Shown one piece after another: positions 25,293 to 35,932 of a DNA stretch of 64,000 nucleotides. The translations under genes were made by a program, and so were the position numbers. A model generated the notes under the pieces. That model saw nothing but the letters and a program-made list of their open reading frames with translations, was not told where the DNA came from and did not search any database. Numbering within the stretch: the stretch's first letter is position 1; every line of letters starts with the position of its first letter. Location: contig JALIRH010000023.1 of the NCBI GenBank assembly GCA_023055505.1, positions 8,934,423 to 8,998,422 on the forward strand. Direction: 5' to 3'. The DNA comes from Callipepla californica brunnescens. Its lineage: Eukaryota; Chordata; Aves; Galliformes; Odontophoridae.

Positions 25293-25573
25293 TTATCTAG
25301 AGTCACATAGCCTCTTCAAAGAATGCTCTGATTTTACTAATGTTTCTTGAAGAAAAAAGTGATTTGAGTCTTTGTAGTCTTTGACAAAGACCATAAACAG
25401 AGCAAGGAAACCAGAAATCACCAGGTAGCTCCCTCTGTCAGAGCCAGCAGAGCTCTGCAAAGCTGGTGGAAATGTCTCCAAAGAAGCAATCGAAGATTCT
25501 TCTGATATAAGAATTTCATGAATAGAAAAGGCCAAAGATATGCAATGGGAACCCATGGTTTCAATACAGTACA
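25293..25573 (-). other. Possible terminal exon (unrecognised), weak
   Basis: On the minus strand TTTGTTTTCTTTACAG ends at 25574, a near-ideal splice acceptor, and the sequence stays open from there for about 92 codons to a TAA at 25293-25295. The encoded peptide has Ser/Glu-rich sequence, a hydrophobic segment (SYLVISGFLALFMVFV) and a charged tail, so a single membrane span is possible. I do not recognise the family and there is no supporting exon upstream, and an AT-rich genome yields such matches by chance. Not a gene call. Confidence 0.2.
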
Positions 25574-26772
25574 CTGTAAAGAAAACAAATATTTTGGAAT
25601 TCACATTTCTTTAGGTAAAACTCACCCAGTTCACCTTATATTAATTTTTAAACTGCCTTAAATTAGATAGATGTCTAAAGCATTTGTGTCTTGAACAAGG
25701 AGAGGAAGAAGGCATTATTATGTTAGCATTTGCTGTCTTTTCTCTCCATTTTCTTACATAAGAGCAGTTATTATTTAGGTCACTTTAATCTTTTTATGCA
25801 TAACAAAACACATATAGCCAATCAAACTATCTGAACAATGACACAAAATAGTTTAGAATGAAAAGACATCATCTTAACAAAGAAAAAAGATCTTTTTTCA
25901 TGTGCGTCTTTCTTTGATATAAAGTGTAATCAGTATACATGTTCTCTCGTATTCTGTGTTGTGAATAAACAAACTGTAATTGATAAAGGCAGTAACAAAG
26001 AGATACTGATTTGTATACACTGTATATACACTGTACAAAAAGTGGGAGTGGATTTTTTTTATTATGGAGTTACATAATTTTATCTTACTGTGCACAGTAT
26101 TTTTTACATAAATTTACTAGAAGAAAAAGTGCTGTAGTCTTTTAAAATACATATTAATTTAACGATTTAATAATTTAACTTAATAATTTAATCTCTCCAT
26201 CTTCTTTCAGTTGAGAAACACAGGTATGCCAAGTAGAGGAGTCCATGTCTTCTGACTAGCAGTTTCCATTCATTTTTCTGTCACAGTATAATTTCTGATA
26301 TGTTAATCGTTTGAAAAGGTTGACTCCTCCCATTCTGCAAGCTGTTGTAGTGTAAAAGATCTTCTACAGTTTCTTCTACCAGTTAGATGTTGACCATCCT
26401 TTATCCCCTTTCATGAGAAAATGCTGATTGGGTTTATGAGCCATGCAGGTAAATATGAGAGTATATGTAGGAATGACAAAATTAAAATTAAAACTAAAGG
26501 TTTCCTGATGTATATTACCAAATTTGAGAAAGTTTTTGACATTTAAATGCATAATATGTTATCCTTAACATTTACCACAGGAACATTCTTGTATGTGATT
26601 GAACTCAAAGTCTTCTTTGGACTGCACCCAAATTCACATTAGATGTCAGTTCTATTTTAAAGCAAGTTCTGTCAGCAGCCTTCTTCCCTCATCTTTCTCT
26701 ATAATGGATGCCTGACAAGTTCTCCTGGTGGCATCTTATAAGCAAAAGGAAAGAAACACATAAAGACATGGC

Positions 26773-26815
26773 ATTATTATTATTATTATTGTTATTGTTA
26801 TTATTGTTATTATTT
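26773..26815. repeat. (ATT)n microsatellite with GTT interruptions
   Basis: About 43 bp of trinucleotide repeat, ATT units with three GTT variants. Confidence 0.9.
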
Positions 26816-27539
26816 TAATAACAAGCCATTAAAAATGATCTACAACAACTTTTTCCTGATGTAAATTCACCTAGTGTGAAACTGTGACATTTCCAAATAC
26901 TTTCACCTCCCTATGAGAAGTGGTATAAAGAATTCAAGTCTTAAAATTAAGGTGCTAATAAGATACAGACCTTTATTTTTGTACACAAGGTGTTTCAAGA
27001 AATGTTTCAGGCCTGCAAGTGAATTAATCTATCCCAGGGGACTCAGTCAAAGCAACTTTGAAGAAACAAGGAAATTTGAAATGGAAGATCTGTTCACAGT
27101 ATGAGCTGTGTCTTCCCATTAATCATCTTTTAAAAATGGGTTGATAACAAAGGCATACATGGAAGCTGAAAAATCCCTTATAATCATCAAGAAAAGAAAT
27201 AATAAGCTGCCGTTGACATAACTTGATAAATCCTATTAGTTGTTGCCCGGGTTTTCTTGAAGAAAAAGTGTATTTATTATTTAAATTATATGTAAATTGA
27301 GTGTATGATCCTAGATAGAGTTCCTCTGAATGATTACATTTACTACTTTCATATCATAATGAGTTTGACATTTAAAAAATGTACAAAATGAAATTTCTTT
27401 CAGCAAATTCATGTTTATTGGAACTTTATTAATAGTCTCTTCAGATAAGTGCTAGTGTTATTACAAGGTTAAAGCCCAGTTATCTTCTCCTCCACAAGAC
27501 AAGAACAGAAAGTTATTAGACTGTGTGAAAAAGAGGGCT

Positions 27540-27935
27540 AGGAGACAGTGAAGGCTCTGGAGAGCAGGGTGTATATGGAGTGGCTGAGGCTCTTTGGTGT
27601 GCTCAGCAGAGAGTAGAAGGGCTGAGGGGAGGCCTTATGGCACCTTCAGCTCTCACAGGGAGCGGAAGGCAGTGCTGAGATCTGCTCTACGTGACGGAAG
27701 GGGGGGGGGTGGGGACGACAGGGTCTGCACCAGAGGGCGGTGGGCATGGAAACTGCTTCACAGGGAAGTAGGCACACTGCTGAGATGATGGATTTCTGAT
27801 GGAGTTCAAGGAGCACTTGGTCAGCACTGCATAGGGTTTGTATTTTGGCTGGTGCTGTGTTAGAGCTGGGATTTGGACTTGAGAGTGGGACTTGAGATCC
27901 AACTTGAGATGTCCTGTAATTCTGTGGTACTATAT
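27540..27935 (+). repeat. CR1 LINE fragment, diverged subfamily
   Basis: The plus-strand 3' half of CR1 has GAGTGGCTGAGGCTCTTTGG, AGGGGAGGCCTTATGGC, AGTGCTGAGATCTGCTCT, a G-rich patch (27700-27715) and CACCAGAGGGCGGTGGGCA. It ends near TGTCCTGTAATTCTGTGG. The large differences from the other CR1 copies here suggest a distinct, older subfamily. The ORF2 frame is broken. Confidence 0.8.
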
Positions 27936-28751
27936 TATGAAGATAGATTGACACAGATTGTGAGTCTAGACCAGAATTGGTTGTAATGATTTTAAAGAAG
28001 TCTGAAAACTGAAGATAAAAAAGAATTCATTTTTTCATTGTTACTCAGCACTGTATAATGTCATGAACGCGTGACTGCTTTCTCTTCTTTGCTGAAAACA
28101 AACATGAGGTTTACTTGAATCTGGTAAATAAATTTAATAACAAAAACCTAGTGATTCTGATTTCTATTTTCCTCATTATTTGTAATTAATACATCTTCTC
28201 TTTTGCTTTATTACTGCTGCTGAAAACAATGATAAGACTTCACACTTTAAAAATTGCTCTTACACAGTATATCTGGCTGCAACATAAAGAGAAGATAACC
28301 ACAGGCCTTTGAGGACTTTGCCCTGATTTTCACAATAATGAATTGCTTTCTTAGGCTTCTTTTCTATTTCTCTCCCAAAGACCTATAAGGAAAAAAATTG
28401 TCATATTAGGTACCGTTAAGGCAAGATTTCCATGTTACTTACAGACAGTGAAAGCAATTTACCTGCTTTTAAAGTTAACTTTAAAAACTGCTGAGCTTGA
28501 AGTTGTGCTTCAGATATGTATTGCTTGAAAGATAAAATGGCAATGCATTCCACAGTCTCTGGTTGTGCCTATCAATTGTTAGCAAACAAGAAAATATTCC
28601 TTACACTTAAATACCTATTAATATCAACAAAGTATGTGTAAGCAGGATGAAAGTTAGCCATAGCATATTCCCACAGAGCAAGCTTTTGGCCTTTACTGTC
28701 TGTAATACAAGATTACATAGTTAGACCAGTCTACTTACTTTTTAAACTGCC
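27936..28751. other. Non-coding, nothing recognised
   Basis: AT-rich sequence between the CR1 at 27.5 kb and the ERVL-type LTR. No repeat or gene signature. Confidence 0.5.
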
Positions 28752-28786
28752 TGTCCTAGTTTCAGCTGACACAGTTATTTTCTTAG
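28752..28786 (+). mobile_element. ERVL-type LTR, 5' end (first part, split by CR1)
   Basis: TGTCCTAGTTTCAGCTGACA followed by CAGTTATTTTCTT is the start of the avian LTR type whose remainder resumes at 29942. A CR1 inserted after about 35 bp separates the parts. A TTCTT motif is present at both junctions (ending at 28785 and at 29940) and may be the CR1 target duplication. Confidence 0.7.
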
Positions 28787-29600
28787 GAGTCAACTAGCAA
28801 GGCTTCACCAAGGGCAGGTCCTGCCTGAACAACACTGTGGAATTCTATGATGGCATAACTGTATTGATGGTCAAGAGCAGAGATACTAATGTTCTCTGTC
28901 TGGACTTCAGTAAGGCCTTTGACATGATCCCCTGTAACATCTATCTTTCCAAATTGAAAATATATGGATTTGATGGGTGGATCATTTGACAGATGAGGAA
29001 CTGGTTGCAAGATTGTACTCTGAAAGTGGTGATCAATGTCTCCATGTTACAAGGGAGATCAATGAAAAGTGTGTGATAGACACTCCCAGGAACAGGATAA
29101 CATCTAGAAAGACTTAGACAGGCTTGAGCAACAGGCCTTGGTGAATCTCTTGGGGTTCAACAAAGCCAAGTTCAAAGTCTTACATTAGGGTTGCATCAAT
29201 CACCATTATTAATATGACCCAAGGGACAAAAGGATAGAGCACAGCCTTGACAAAAAAGGATTGGGGGAACTAGTGGATGGCAAGCTAGGCATGAGCCCAC
29301 AGTGTGCCCTTGCAACCCAGAAAAGCAACCATATCCTGGGCTGTATAATAAAAAATCTGGCCAGTGAGTTGAAGGAGGTGTTCCTGTCCCTCTACTTTGC
29401 ACTGGTGAGTCTTCATCTGGAGTACTGCATTTGGATGTGGAGTTCTCAGTACAAGAGAAATGTGGATCTGTTGGAAAGCAAGCATCCAGGGGAGGGTGAC
29501 AAAAATGATCCAAGGGATGGAGCACCTCACCTGTGAGGACAGGCTGAGATAGCTGGGGCTGCTCAGACTGAGGAAAACAAGAATCTGGAGAGACCTCACT
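28787..29600 (+). pseudogene. CR1 ORF2 reverse transcriptase and C-terminal remnant
   Basis: Discontinuous frames cover the RT fingers/palm (motif A LDFSKAFD, 28900-28925) and the C-terminal thumb-like region (29261-29600, for example YFALVSLHLEYC and LESKHPGEG). The SGVPQG and FADD motifs are missing between about 29000 and 29110, where the sequence is shortened. Not functional. Confidence 0.8.
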
Positions 29601-29941
29601 GTGGCCTAAGAATATCTAAAGGAAGGCAGTGAGAAAGGAGACAGACTCTTTATCAGGGTCCGTAACTATAAGACAAGGGGAAATATTTTCAAACTAGAAA
29701 GAGGGAAGATTTAGATAGGATATAAGGAAAATGTTTCTTTACAATAAGTGTAGAGAAGCTCTGGAACAAGTTGTTTGGAGTGGTGGTGGAAGATCTGTCC
29801 ATGGAATCATTCAAGATCAGGCTGTATGGGACTCTGAACACTTTGATCTAGATCTATATCTAGATGTCCCAGTTCATTGTAGGTAATTTGGACTAAGTGG
29901 TCTTTATGGATCCCTTCCAACTCAGACAATTCTGATTCTTC
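28787..29941 (+). mobile_element. CR1 LINE (about 1.15 kb) inserted into the ERVL-type LTR
   Basis: A 5'-truncated CR1 starts within the ORF2 reverse transcriptase (GGCTTCACCAAGGGC near 28800) and ends with AACTCAGACAATTCTGATTCTT. The RT motif A segment LDFSKAFD is intact near 28900-28925. Downstream, the palm region and motif C are partly deleted (28990-29110). A 91-codon open block at 29261-29536 encodes the conserved post-RT C-terminal region. Stops and frameshifts are present throughout. The LTR sequence continues directly after the CR1 tail. Confidence 0.9.
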
Positions 29942-30462
29942 ATAGTGTATAGCATGATGCTATGTTTTGGCTTTAGGAGAAAAACAGTGGCGGTAACAGA
30001 CTGATGCTGGATAGAGCTGCACAGAGTCAAGGACATTTCATTTTTTTCAACTCCTTTTACTGTTCTGACAGCAAGGAGGCTGAGGGGGCACAATAAGATT
30101 TGGGGGGACAGAGGTAGGACAGCTGACATAGACTGGTCAAAGGTATATACAATATGATACCACACAATATCATGAAAAGAAATAAAATAAAATGATGGAG
30201 ATTTAGCTGCAGGAGAAGATGCTTCTGGGGACTGGCCTGTCATTGGTTGGTGGTTTATGAGCAATTGCATTTCTTTTCACTTGTTTTGTAAATATACAAG
30301 CACATATTTTATAATCATTACTAATATTTCTCTCTTCCTTTCCAATTTTAGTAAGTAGTTTTTATATCAACCTTTAAGTTGCTTCTCTTCTCTACCTCGC
30401 TGGGAAGAGAGTGACCAAAAGGCTGTGTGGTGTTTAGCTACTTGCCAAGTTAAACCACAGCA
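29942..30462 (+). mobile_element. ERVL-type LTR, main part after the CR1 interruption
   Basis: From ATAGTGTATAGCATGATGC the LTR resumes with TATGTTTTGGCTTTAGGAG, AACAGACTGATGCTGG, a GGACAGCTGACATAGACTGG block and TGGTCAAAGGTATATAC. It ends GGCTGTGTGGTGTTTAGC, then GTTAAACCACAGCA (30462). Together with 28752-28786 the LTR is about 555 bp with TG...CA ends. It lies upstream of a primer-binding-site-like sequence and a gag remnant, so it is a 5' LTR in the plus orientation. I recognise the family from its conserved ends and not from a search; the class is inferred from the gag remnant. Confidence 0.82.
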
Positions 30463-30469
30463 GTCCTTT

Positions 30470-30487
30470 TGGCACCCAGTGTGGGGT
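30470..30487 (+). promoter_or_regulatory. Primer binding site, tRNA-Lys-like (decayed)
   Basis: TGGCACCCAGTGTGGGGT begins 8 bases after the LTR end and resembles the Lys-tRNA primer site (known form TGGCGCCCAACGTGGGGC). The four differences include apparent CpG losses. The position just inside the 5' LTR supports the LTR's orientation. It is not functional in this decayed copy. Confidence 0.7.
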
Positions 30488-31036
30488 TTGGAGGGCTGAG
30501 ATAACAGATCTGACCAGAGTGTGTATTAAAATGAAATTCTTATAAGAGGTGCAGTGACTTAATAGCTTCTGCTCACAATGCTGATCTCTTTCTTCTTAAT
30601 GTGGCATTATTTTCTTACAAAGTTTTTTTTTTCTTTTTTTTCCTTTGTTCTGGTTAGGCTGTTAATCATCTCTGAGGGATGCCTTAATCTTATTTATCAT
30701 TTGTCAGTTTGAATATAGCATCTACTCATGTTACTGCGGTGATGGATTTAATTTGGTAAATGTACTCAGTAGTACATTCTTGCATTTAATTTGGTAAATG
30801 TACTCAGTAGTACATTCTTGCATTTCGGGTACTGCACTGCAGAAACTCTTAACTAGTAAACTCTTTACTCTAGGCAAGCTAAACCATGCTACCTGAAATT
30901 TTTGGATATAGTTGGGATATTGAAACTAGATTGAAACTTGTTGCTATGTCTTCTGCATGTGTTTCTGGTTTTATTTATGATTAAGAAACTATTAAAACAC
31001 TACCCAGAGATCTACTCTGAGACAGGATAGTCATGG
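30488..31036 (+). mobile_element. ERVL-type leader with 38-bp tandem duplication
   Basis: Between the primer site and the gag remnant lies about 550 bp of untranslated leader. It starts with GGAGGGCTGAGATAACAG and contains a T-rich run (30622-30645) and the duplication at 30746-30825. Whether all of it belongs to the original provirus cannot be seen. Confidence 0.55.
30746..30825 (+). repeat. 38-bp tandem duplication in the ERV leader
   Basis: Two perfect copies (30746-30783 and 30784-30821) of a unit that starts ATTTAATTTGGTAAATGTAC and ends ATTCTTGC, followed by ATTT of a third. Each copy contains the short inverted repeat TGTACT...AGTACA. Confidence 0.92.
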
Positions 31037-31550
31037 ATGGCAAGGTGTGGAGGAGATATGGGCAGGTATTTATCATGTTTATCATTTCTGATGGATCTGG
31101 AATTCACTCTTGAAGAAGCACAGAATCCTCAAAAGTTGACTAAATGTTTTAGAAAGATGTGCCCTGATTCTTGCAATGACAAAGAATTAAAGCTCTCTGC
31201 ATTGTGCTGGGGTCTGGCCTGCAGATACTCAGTACTATTCAATACTATTCAGTATCCTCAAAAGGAAGGAAATGCCTCTCGATCTGACCCAATCCAACAG
31301 CTGAACCAACCCATGCTGGTATCTGTCAACCCTGTCCAGAAGCAGAAACAATGGAAGCAAAAGTCAGTTCATTTAGCAAGGAAGAAGGAAGAGAATGAAG
31401 AAGGTTATTCCATACCAAAGCCATTACCAGAATGGGAAGCGGTGGCAGAGGTTATAAATGAGTCAGTAGCAACCTGATGCCTATCCCTAGGAGAGTAGCA
31501 AGATAAGCAGAAAGATTTCATTCACTGCCCAGCCTGAAATTCTGGGAGAT
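31037..31550 (+). pseudogene. ERVL-type gag N-terminal remnant (broken)
   Basis: A 146-codon frame (31037-31477) stays open to a TGA. Its C-terminal third, a Lys/Gln-rich segment (QKQKQWKQKS, residues about 102-111) followed by an acidic stretch, resembles the part of avian ERVL-like gag ahead of the capsid core. After the stop the same frame continues with further gag-like codons to about 31550, including one more stop, and then homology is lost. No capsid core, protease or pol was seen. The first Met may not be the viral start. The protein would have formed the particle core; this copy cannot. It shows that the LTR upstream once headed a provirus. Confidence 0.6.
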
Positions 31551-34500
31551 TTAGTAATTTCCAGACAAGAAAATGCATGAGTTAAACTTTGAAGATTCAC
31601 ACACTGTCTACATTTATGAATGCTATTGTGTCTAATTTGGAAATGGCAGATTCCATATTTAGTTTCAAAATCACTCAGAAATCCATTGCAGACCTTCTGA
31701 AAACATATTTGTACAATGCCTGCAAGGAGATTCACACAAACCTAGTGAAATGCACAAGTGTTTATTCAGCCACACAGAAAAGTTGTGGTTTCCTACCAGG
31801 ACAATAATGTTAAAGTCCACATCTTGGCTTATGTACTCACTAGCAGGAAGGCAGGCAGGCTCCTGCAGGCAGCAGGAATACAGTCCTGACTCAGGTAACA
31901 ATATGTAGGCATCTCTAGCATCTGCAATTCAGATTAGTAAAATTCCTCTCTGAGAGGAGATGACTTATTAATCAGAAGTGACTAACTAATCAGAAGTCAC
32001 TTGTTAAAGAGATATCTATATCTGAGGTTCAGTATCTTTACAGTTATAATGATGCAACTAGCTGTGTTTTCACTAGGAGAGCTGGGATGTGAGAATGAGT
32101 AAGAAAAATTCACAATGCTCTCACTCATCTGGGAAGAAACAGAACTGCAGTCTCACTTTATTTCTCAGAACTTAGTAAAACAGTTTCCTTATGTTAAATT
32201 CTAAAATATCCCTCTGGAAAAGCTCATTTTTTTTATTTCCCAGATCAAAAGTTCTATAAAGGCTGTAATTCCAGGATTTGTTCACTCTTAGCTCAGTTAC
32301 CCAATGCAACATGAGGTAGCTCTTCCTCCAGAGCCTGGCTCATAATTATGTTTTGACAGATAAGCATGAATATGGAGAACATTAGAGATATGCAAATGTT
32401 TTTCAACAAATCTTTCAGACCTCAAGGGACTTCTCTCACGGATATAGTATTATTAACAATTATTACCTTCCACTCTGTCCCCATGCTTTCAGAAAAAAAT
32501 GCCTGTACACCCTCCTCATTGTTGTGCCAAAAGTGAATTTCTATCTTCCTATGCATATAATACACTGATGCCCATGAGCAACTTATTTAGGCTTCTGTCC
32601 CATCATCTTGGTTTGCCAAAGACAAATTTACTAAAAGATGTTTTAGTTTTGGCTATGTAGATTTTTGTCTTGGTTCTCAGGCAGTACTCTGAGATGTCTC
32701 CATTGATGACATATTTTTGGCCATGAGGAACTCAGTCCATCAAAAACTTCATGGAGGAATAGAGAATTACAGCACAACTTAAGCAAGACTATTTTCGTGT
32801 ATTTGAAGAACTACACAGGAACATTAAAAGTATTTATTTTGGTATATCTTAAGAACATTAGATCTGAGAGAGGAGTGAGAATAAACTCAAGTGAGACTGT
32901 TGATTTCAAAGGGCATGCCCATACCATTTTTTGAGTGTTACTAATACTTTGATGATCTAAACAAGAGAAGTATGAAGTTTGTTTTCTTGTTCTCTGAATA
33001 GAAAAGGGCAAGGATATTGACAGTGAGCCTCATGAAGGCTAAGTTAATGAGAGAGCTGCAGAAAAAAGACATTTGGAGCAAATGGGAGAGAAAGTGATTC
33101 AATTGAGTGAGCAATATGAATAGTTTAGGAATGACAGAGATGGTAGCAAGGAAAGAAAAGAAATGCTTTATGCAAAAAAATCAGTGTGCCTTGTCTACCT
33201 GTTGAAGTAATAGACACATTTAAGCCACTACAAAAAAACAAGGTGAATATCTTTGGATTTGTAATTATGAGTGCAAATTATGAGTAGTCAAGCTACCAAA
33301 ATCTCACATGAAGACAGATGTCAGATGTTGTATTGATGTTGTATACTGTGTCAGTGTCATATGTCACTGGAGCTGAGCATCAAAACAGCAATCTTAAGAG
33401 GCTGGGAAATAGGGAAGACATTTATCAAGACCTCAATGTACTTTTAGCTTCCTGAGTTTGACAATCCAAGTGTAAATCAGGGATTATTGAGTATTAGAAG
33501 GAAATCTTGAGCATGGCAGAAGAGTTTACAGTATGATAAATATTCTAGCTGAGTCTTCATGGTAAGCAGTATCTTCCTCAGATATGTGCACAGCCTGTGA
33601 ATTGATTATCTCTGACTAATGTTCTTCTTTAGGGCTTCTATTTGGCCATAAAGTAGCAAGCAGTTGATCAGAATCAAGGATTTTATGACAGATGAAAGCA
33701 GATGTCTAGCTGGGAGATCTGGTGCATGAAGTTGTTAAACAAAATAACCGACTATTATATCACCAAAATGTATTCCAGCCAAGAAGCAGGAATCATTCTA
33801 CTTTCTGATTTGTACATTTTTTTTGAAAGATGGATTTTTTTTGTTGCAGCAGCTTAGTCATTCAGTAAGGAGCTTTCCAGTGGCAGATCTGTTAAGTCAG
33901 TACACGTCGAGCAAAATCACTCTTGAGGGTAGGAGAGACTATACTGATATGGATTACTGTTTGAGGCTGACATGTCATTTTATTTTCACCTCCTGGACTT
34001 TACAGCTCAGAGGACAGGCTGTAAAATACAGAAATTTCAGAAGTGCTATATTGTTATACAGATGAAGAGCAGCTAGTTTATGAGTTTCAAAACTGCGAAC
34101 AATAATAACATTCCAACACTGAAATCACTGGCATACTTCTGTGTTCTTTAAGTACCTAGTTTTGATCTAGTTTTAACAAAGATATTTCTACTTTACAGTT
34201 TTTAATGTACTCAAGTCTGAAGGCAACTCAAAAATGGTGAAATCTGAAGCCCAAACTTGCCACTCAAGAGGGAGTAGTTCATGCATGTTAAGGGACAAAT
34301 AACAAGATATTTTCACGTTGACATTATGTGCTAAAATCATTAAAAAAAAAACAAAACAAACTTGTTAAGCTCATGCTTAATACAGCTGCCTAAAGAAAAA
34401 TCAAGAGATTTCTTCATCAGTCTCACTCGTTGTGTACAACAACCCACTAAGTCACATCTGTTTTATGTTTCTTTGTTTGTTATTGGAAATGATTTTGATA

Positions 34501-35187
34501 TTTACAAACGTTTTTTTTTCTTTTTCCAAGAATTTGATTATTTACTTGAAAGATGATATGTACGGTATTTGTAGTAATGTATAATTTTTGTAGCTTAACT
34601 GCATTTTTACGAGAATTTATTTTATTTTTCTACCTATCTTAAATATTTTAAAGGTATCAGCACACAGCCACAATCCAATTCAATTAAGAAATGTCAATGA
34701 CTTGTTGATAATGTTTTGTTGAGATTGAAATCATTTGCTAAGACAGATAAAAGGAAAATGGAAACAAAGAAACAAACAAAATCAGTGATCAATATATATA
34801 TATACACAATAAAATTATGAAATTAAAAAATAATAAAATTGTTGTGGGGACAGATTTTTTCAGTTCCACTGTTTTGTCTTTATGAACATTCCTTTTATTC
34901 ATCAAGTTTGGCAGCATGTTTTTGCATATGATGTCTATTCAAATTTTAATGTTGGAAAATTGATGTGACTTCCTTGATGTTTCTCAACAAAAAAGTACTC
35001 ACCTGTTCATTTATATTGAACATTCTTCCTTCATCCACTTTTTGTTCCAGGAGGTTCTGTTTTCTTTTGAGACAACTCTAGGTAGGCTGAAGGGCTATTA
35101 TTAGGTCACTGTGCTTTACTAATCAAGCTGCACAAGTGCATCAAATGTGTAATATGCACAGGTTTCAGTTTGATAGTGCTTTCCATG

Positions 35188-35225
35188 TGTTCTGGTTTCA
35201 GCCCAGACAGAGCTAGTTGCACGCA
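35188..35225 (+). repeat. Possible LTR-start scrap, weak
   Basis: TGTTCTGGTTTCAGCCCAGA, then CAGAGCTAGTTG, resembles the first 30 to 35 bp of the same LTR type seen at 28752. Beyond that no homology was recognised, so chance similarity is possible. Confidence 0.3.
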
Positions 35226-35890
35226 GATATTTATTTGTTGCTGAGTTACCAGTCTGATCCATTAAACCATGTACTTCTCTATAAAGCTGCACGGGATTTC
35301 TACATACTGTTCATCATAGTTGTGTGGCTGGCAGTATCCAGGGTGTTCACTGACATTTTATGTTGTTACATTTCAGCAGGTTCCCAGTGACAAGACATGA
35401 GGAGGTCTTCTGTACCCTCAGGGCCCAGTGTAAAACACGGGGAGCAGATTAACTTCAGATTATCCTGCACACAGCTTCACACCCTCTATCCACCAAGATC
35501 TTGGGAAAGACAGTGACTGACTCAAGCAGACATATTGTAATTATGAACTTCAGATTGCTTGTCTAGGCTTATATTAAGCCTTCTGTACAGACCCACCGAC
35601 ACTGCCATTTTATTAATAACAAATCAATTCATCAGCTTGAGGAGTTGATAGAAAACCTCCCCAAATGGTGTTCTGATCCATAACTGAGAATGATAATGTC
35701 TTCACTACTGTATTTTAATAGGATGTTAATATTACAGCCACAACATGGAAAGCCAGTGTAGCTCTGACAGTTATTTCAGCAAATAATCAATGCTGGAAAC
35801 ATCCAGCATTTGGGGTTTACAGTAAATGTCTGACCTCGTTACTTACAGAGGTTCTTCTTGTCTCAGAAGTTTCATTCATTAATTCCTTCA

Positions 35891-35932
35891 TTCATTTATT
35901 TATTCTTTTACTTAAATAAATAAATAAATGAA
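35891..35932. repeat. AT-rich inverted repeat, 14-bp arms
   Basis: TTCATTTATTTATT (35891-35904) and its exact reverse complement (35919-35932) are separated by 14 bp. It arises from opposed (ATTT)n and (TAAA)n microsatellites and could form a hairpin or cruciform. Confidence 0.9.

Larger units (their letters stand above)
24562..27539. other. Non-coding; (ATT)n repeat; one exon-like frame
   Basis: Holds an (ATT/GTT)n microsatellite at 26773-26815 (listed) and a minus-strand open frame at 25293-25604 that follows a strong acceptor-like sequence (see 25293-25573). No repeat family was recognised in the rest. Confidence 0.5.

Noticed and set aside
30746..30825. CRISPR-like direct repeats
   Set aside because: Two adjacent copies without spacers; a tandem duplication, in a vertebrate genome.
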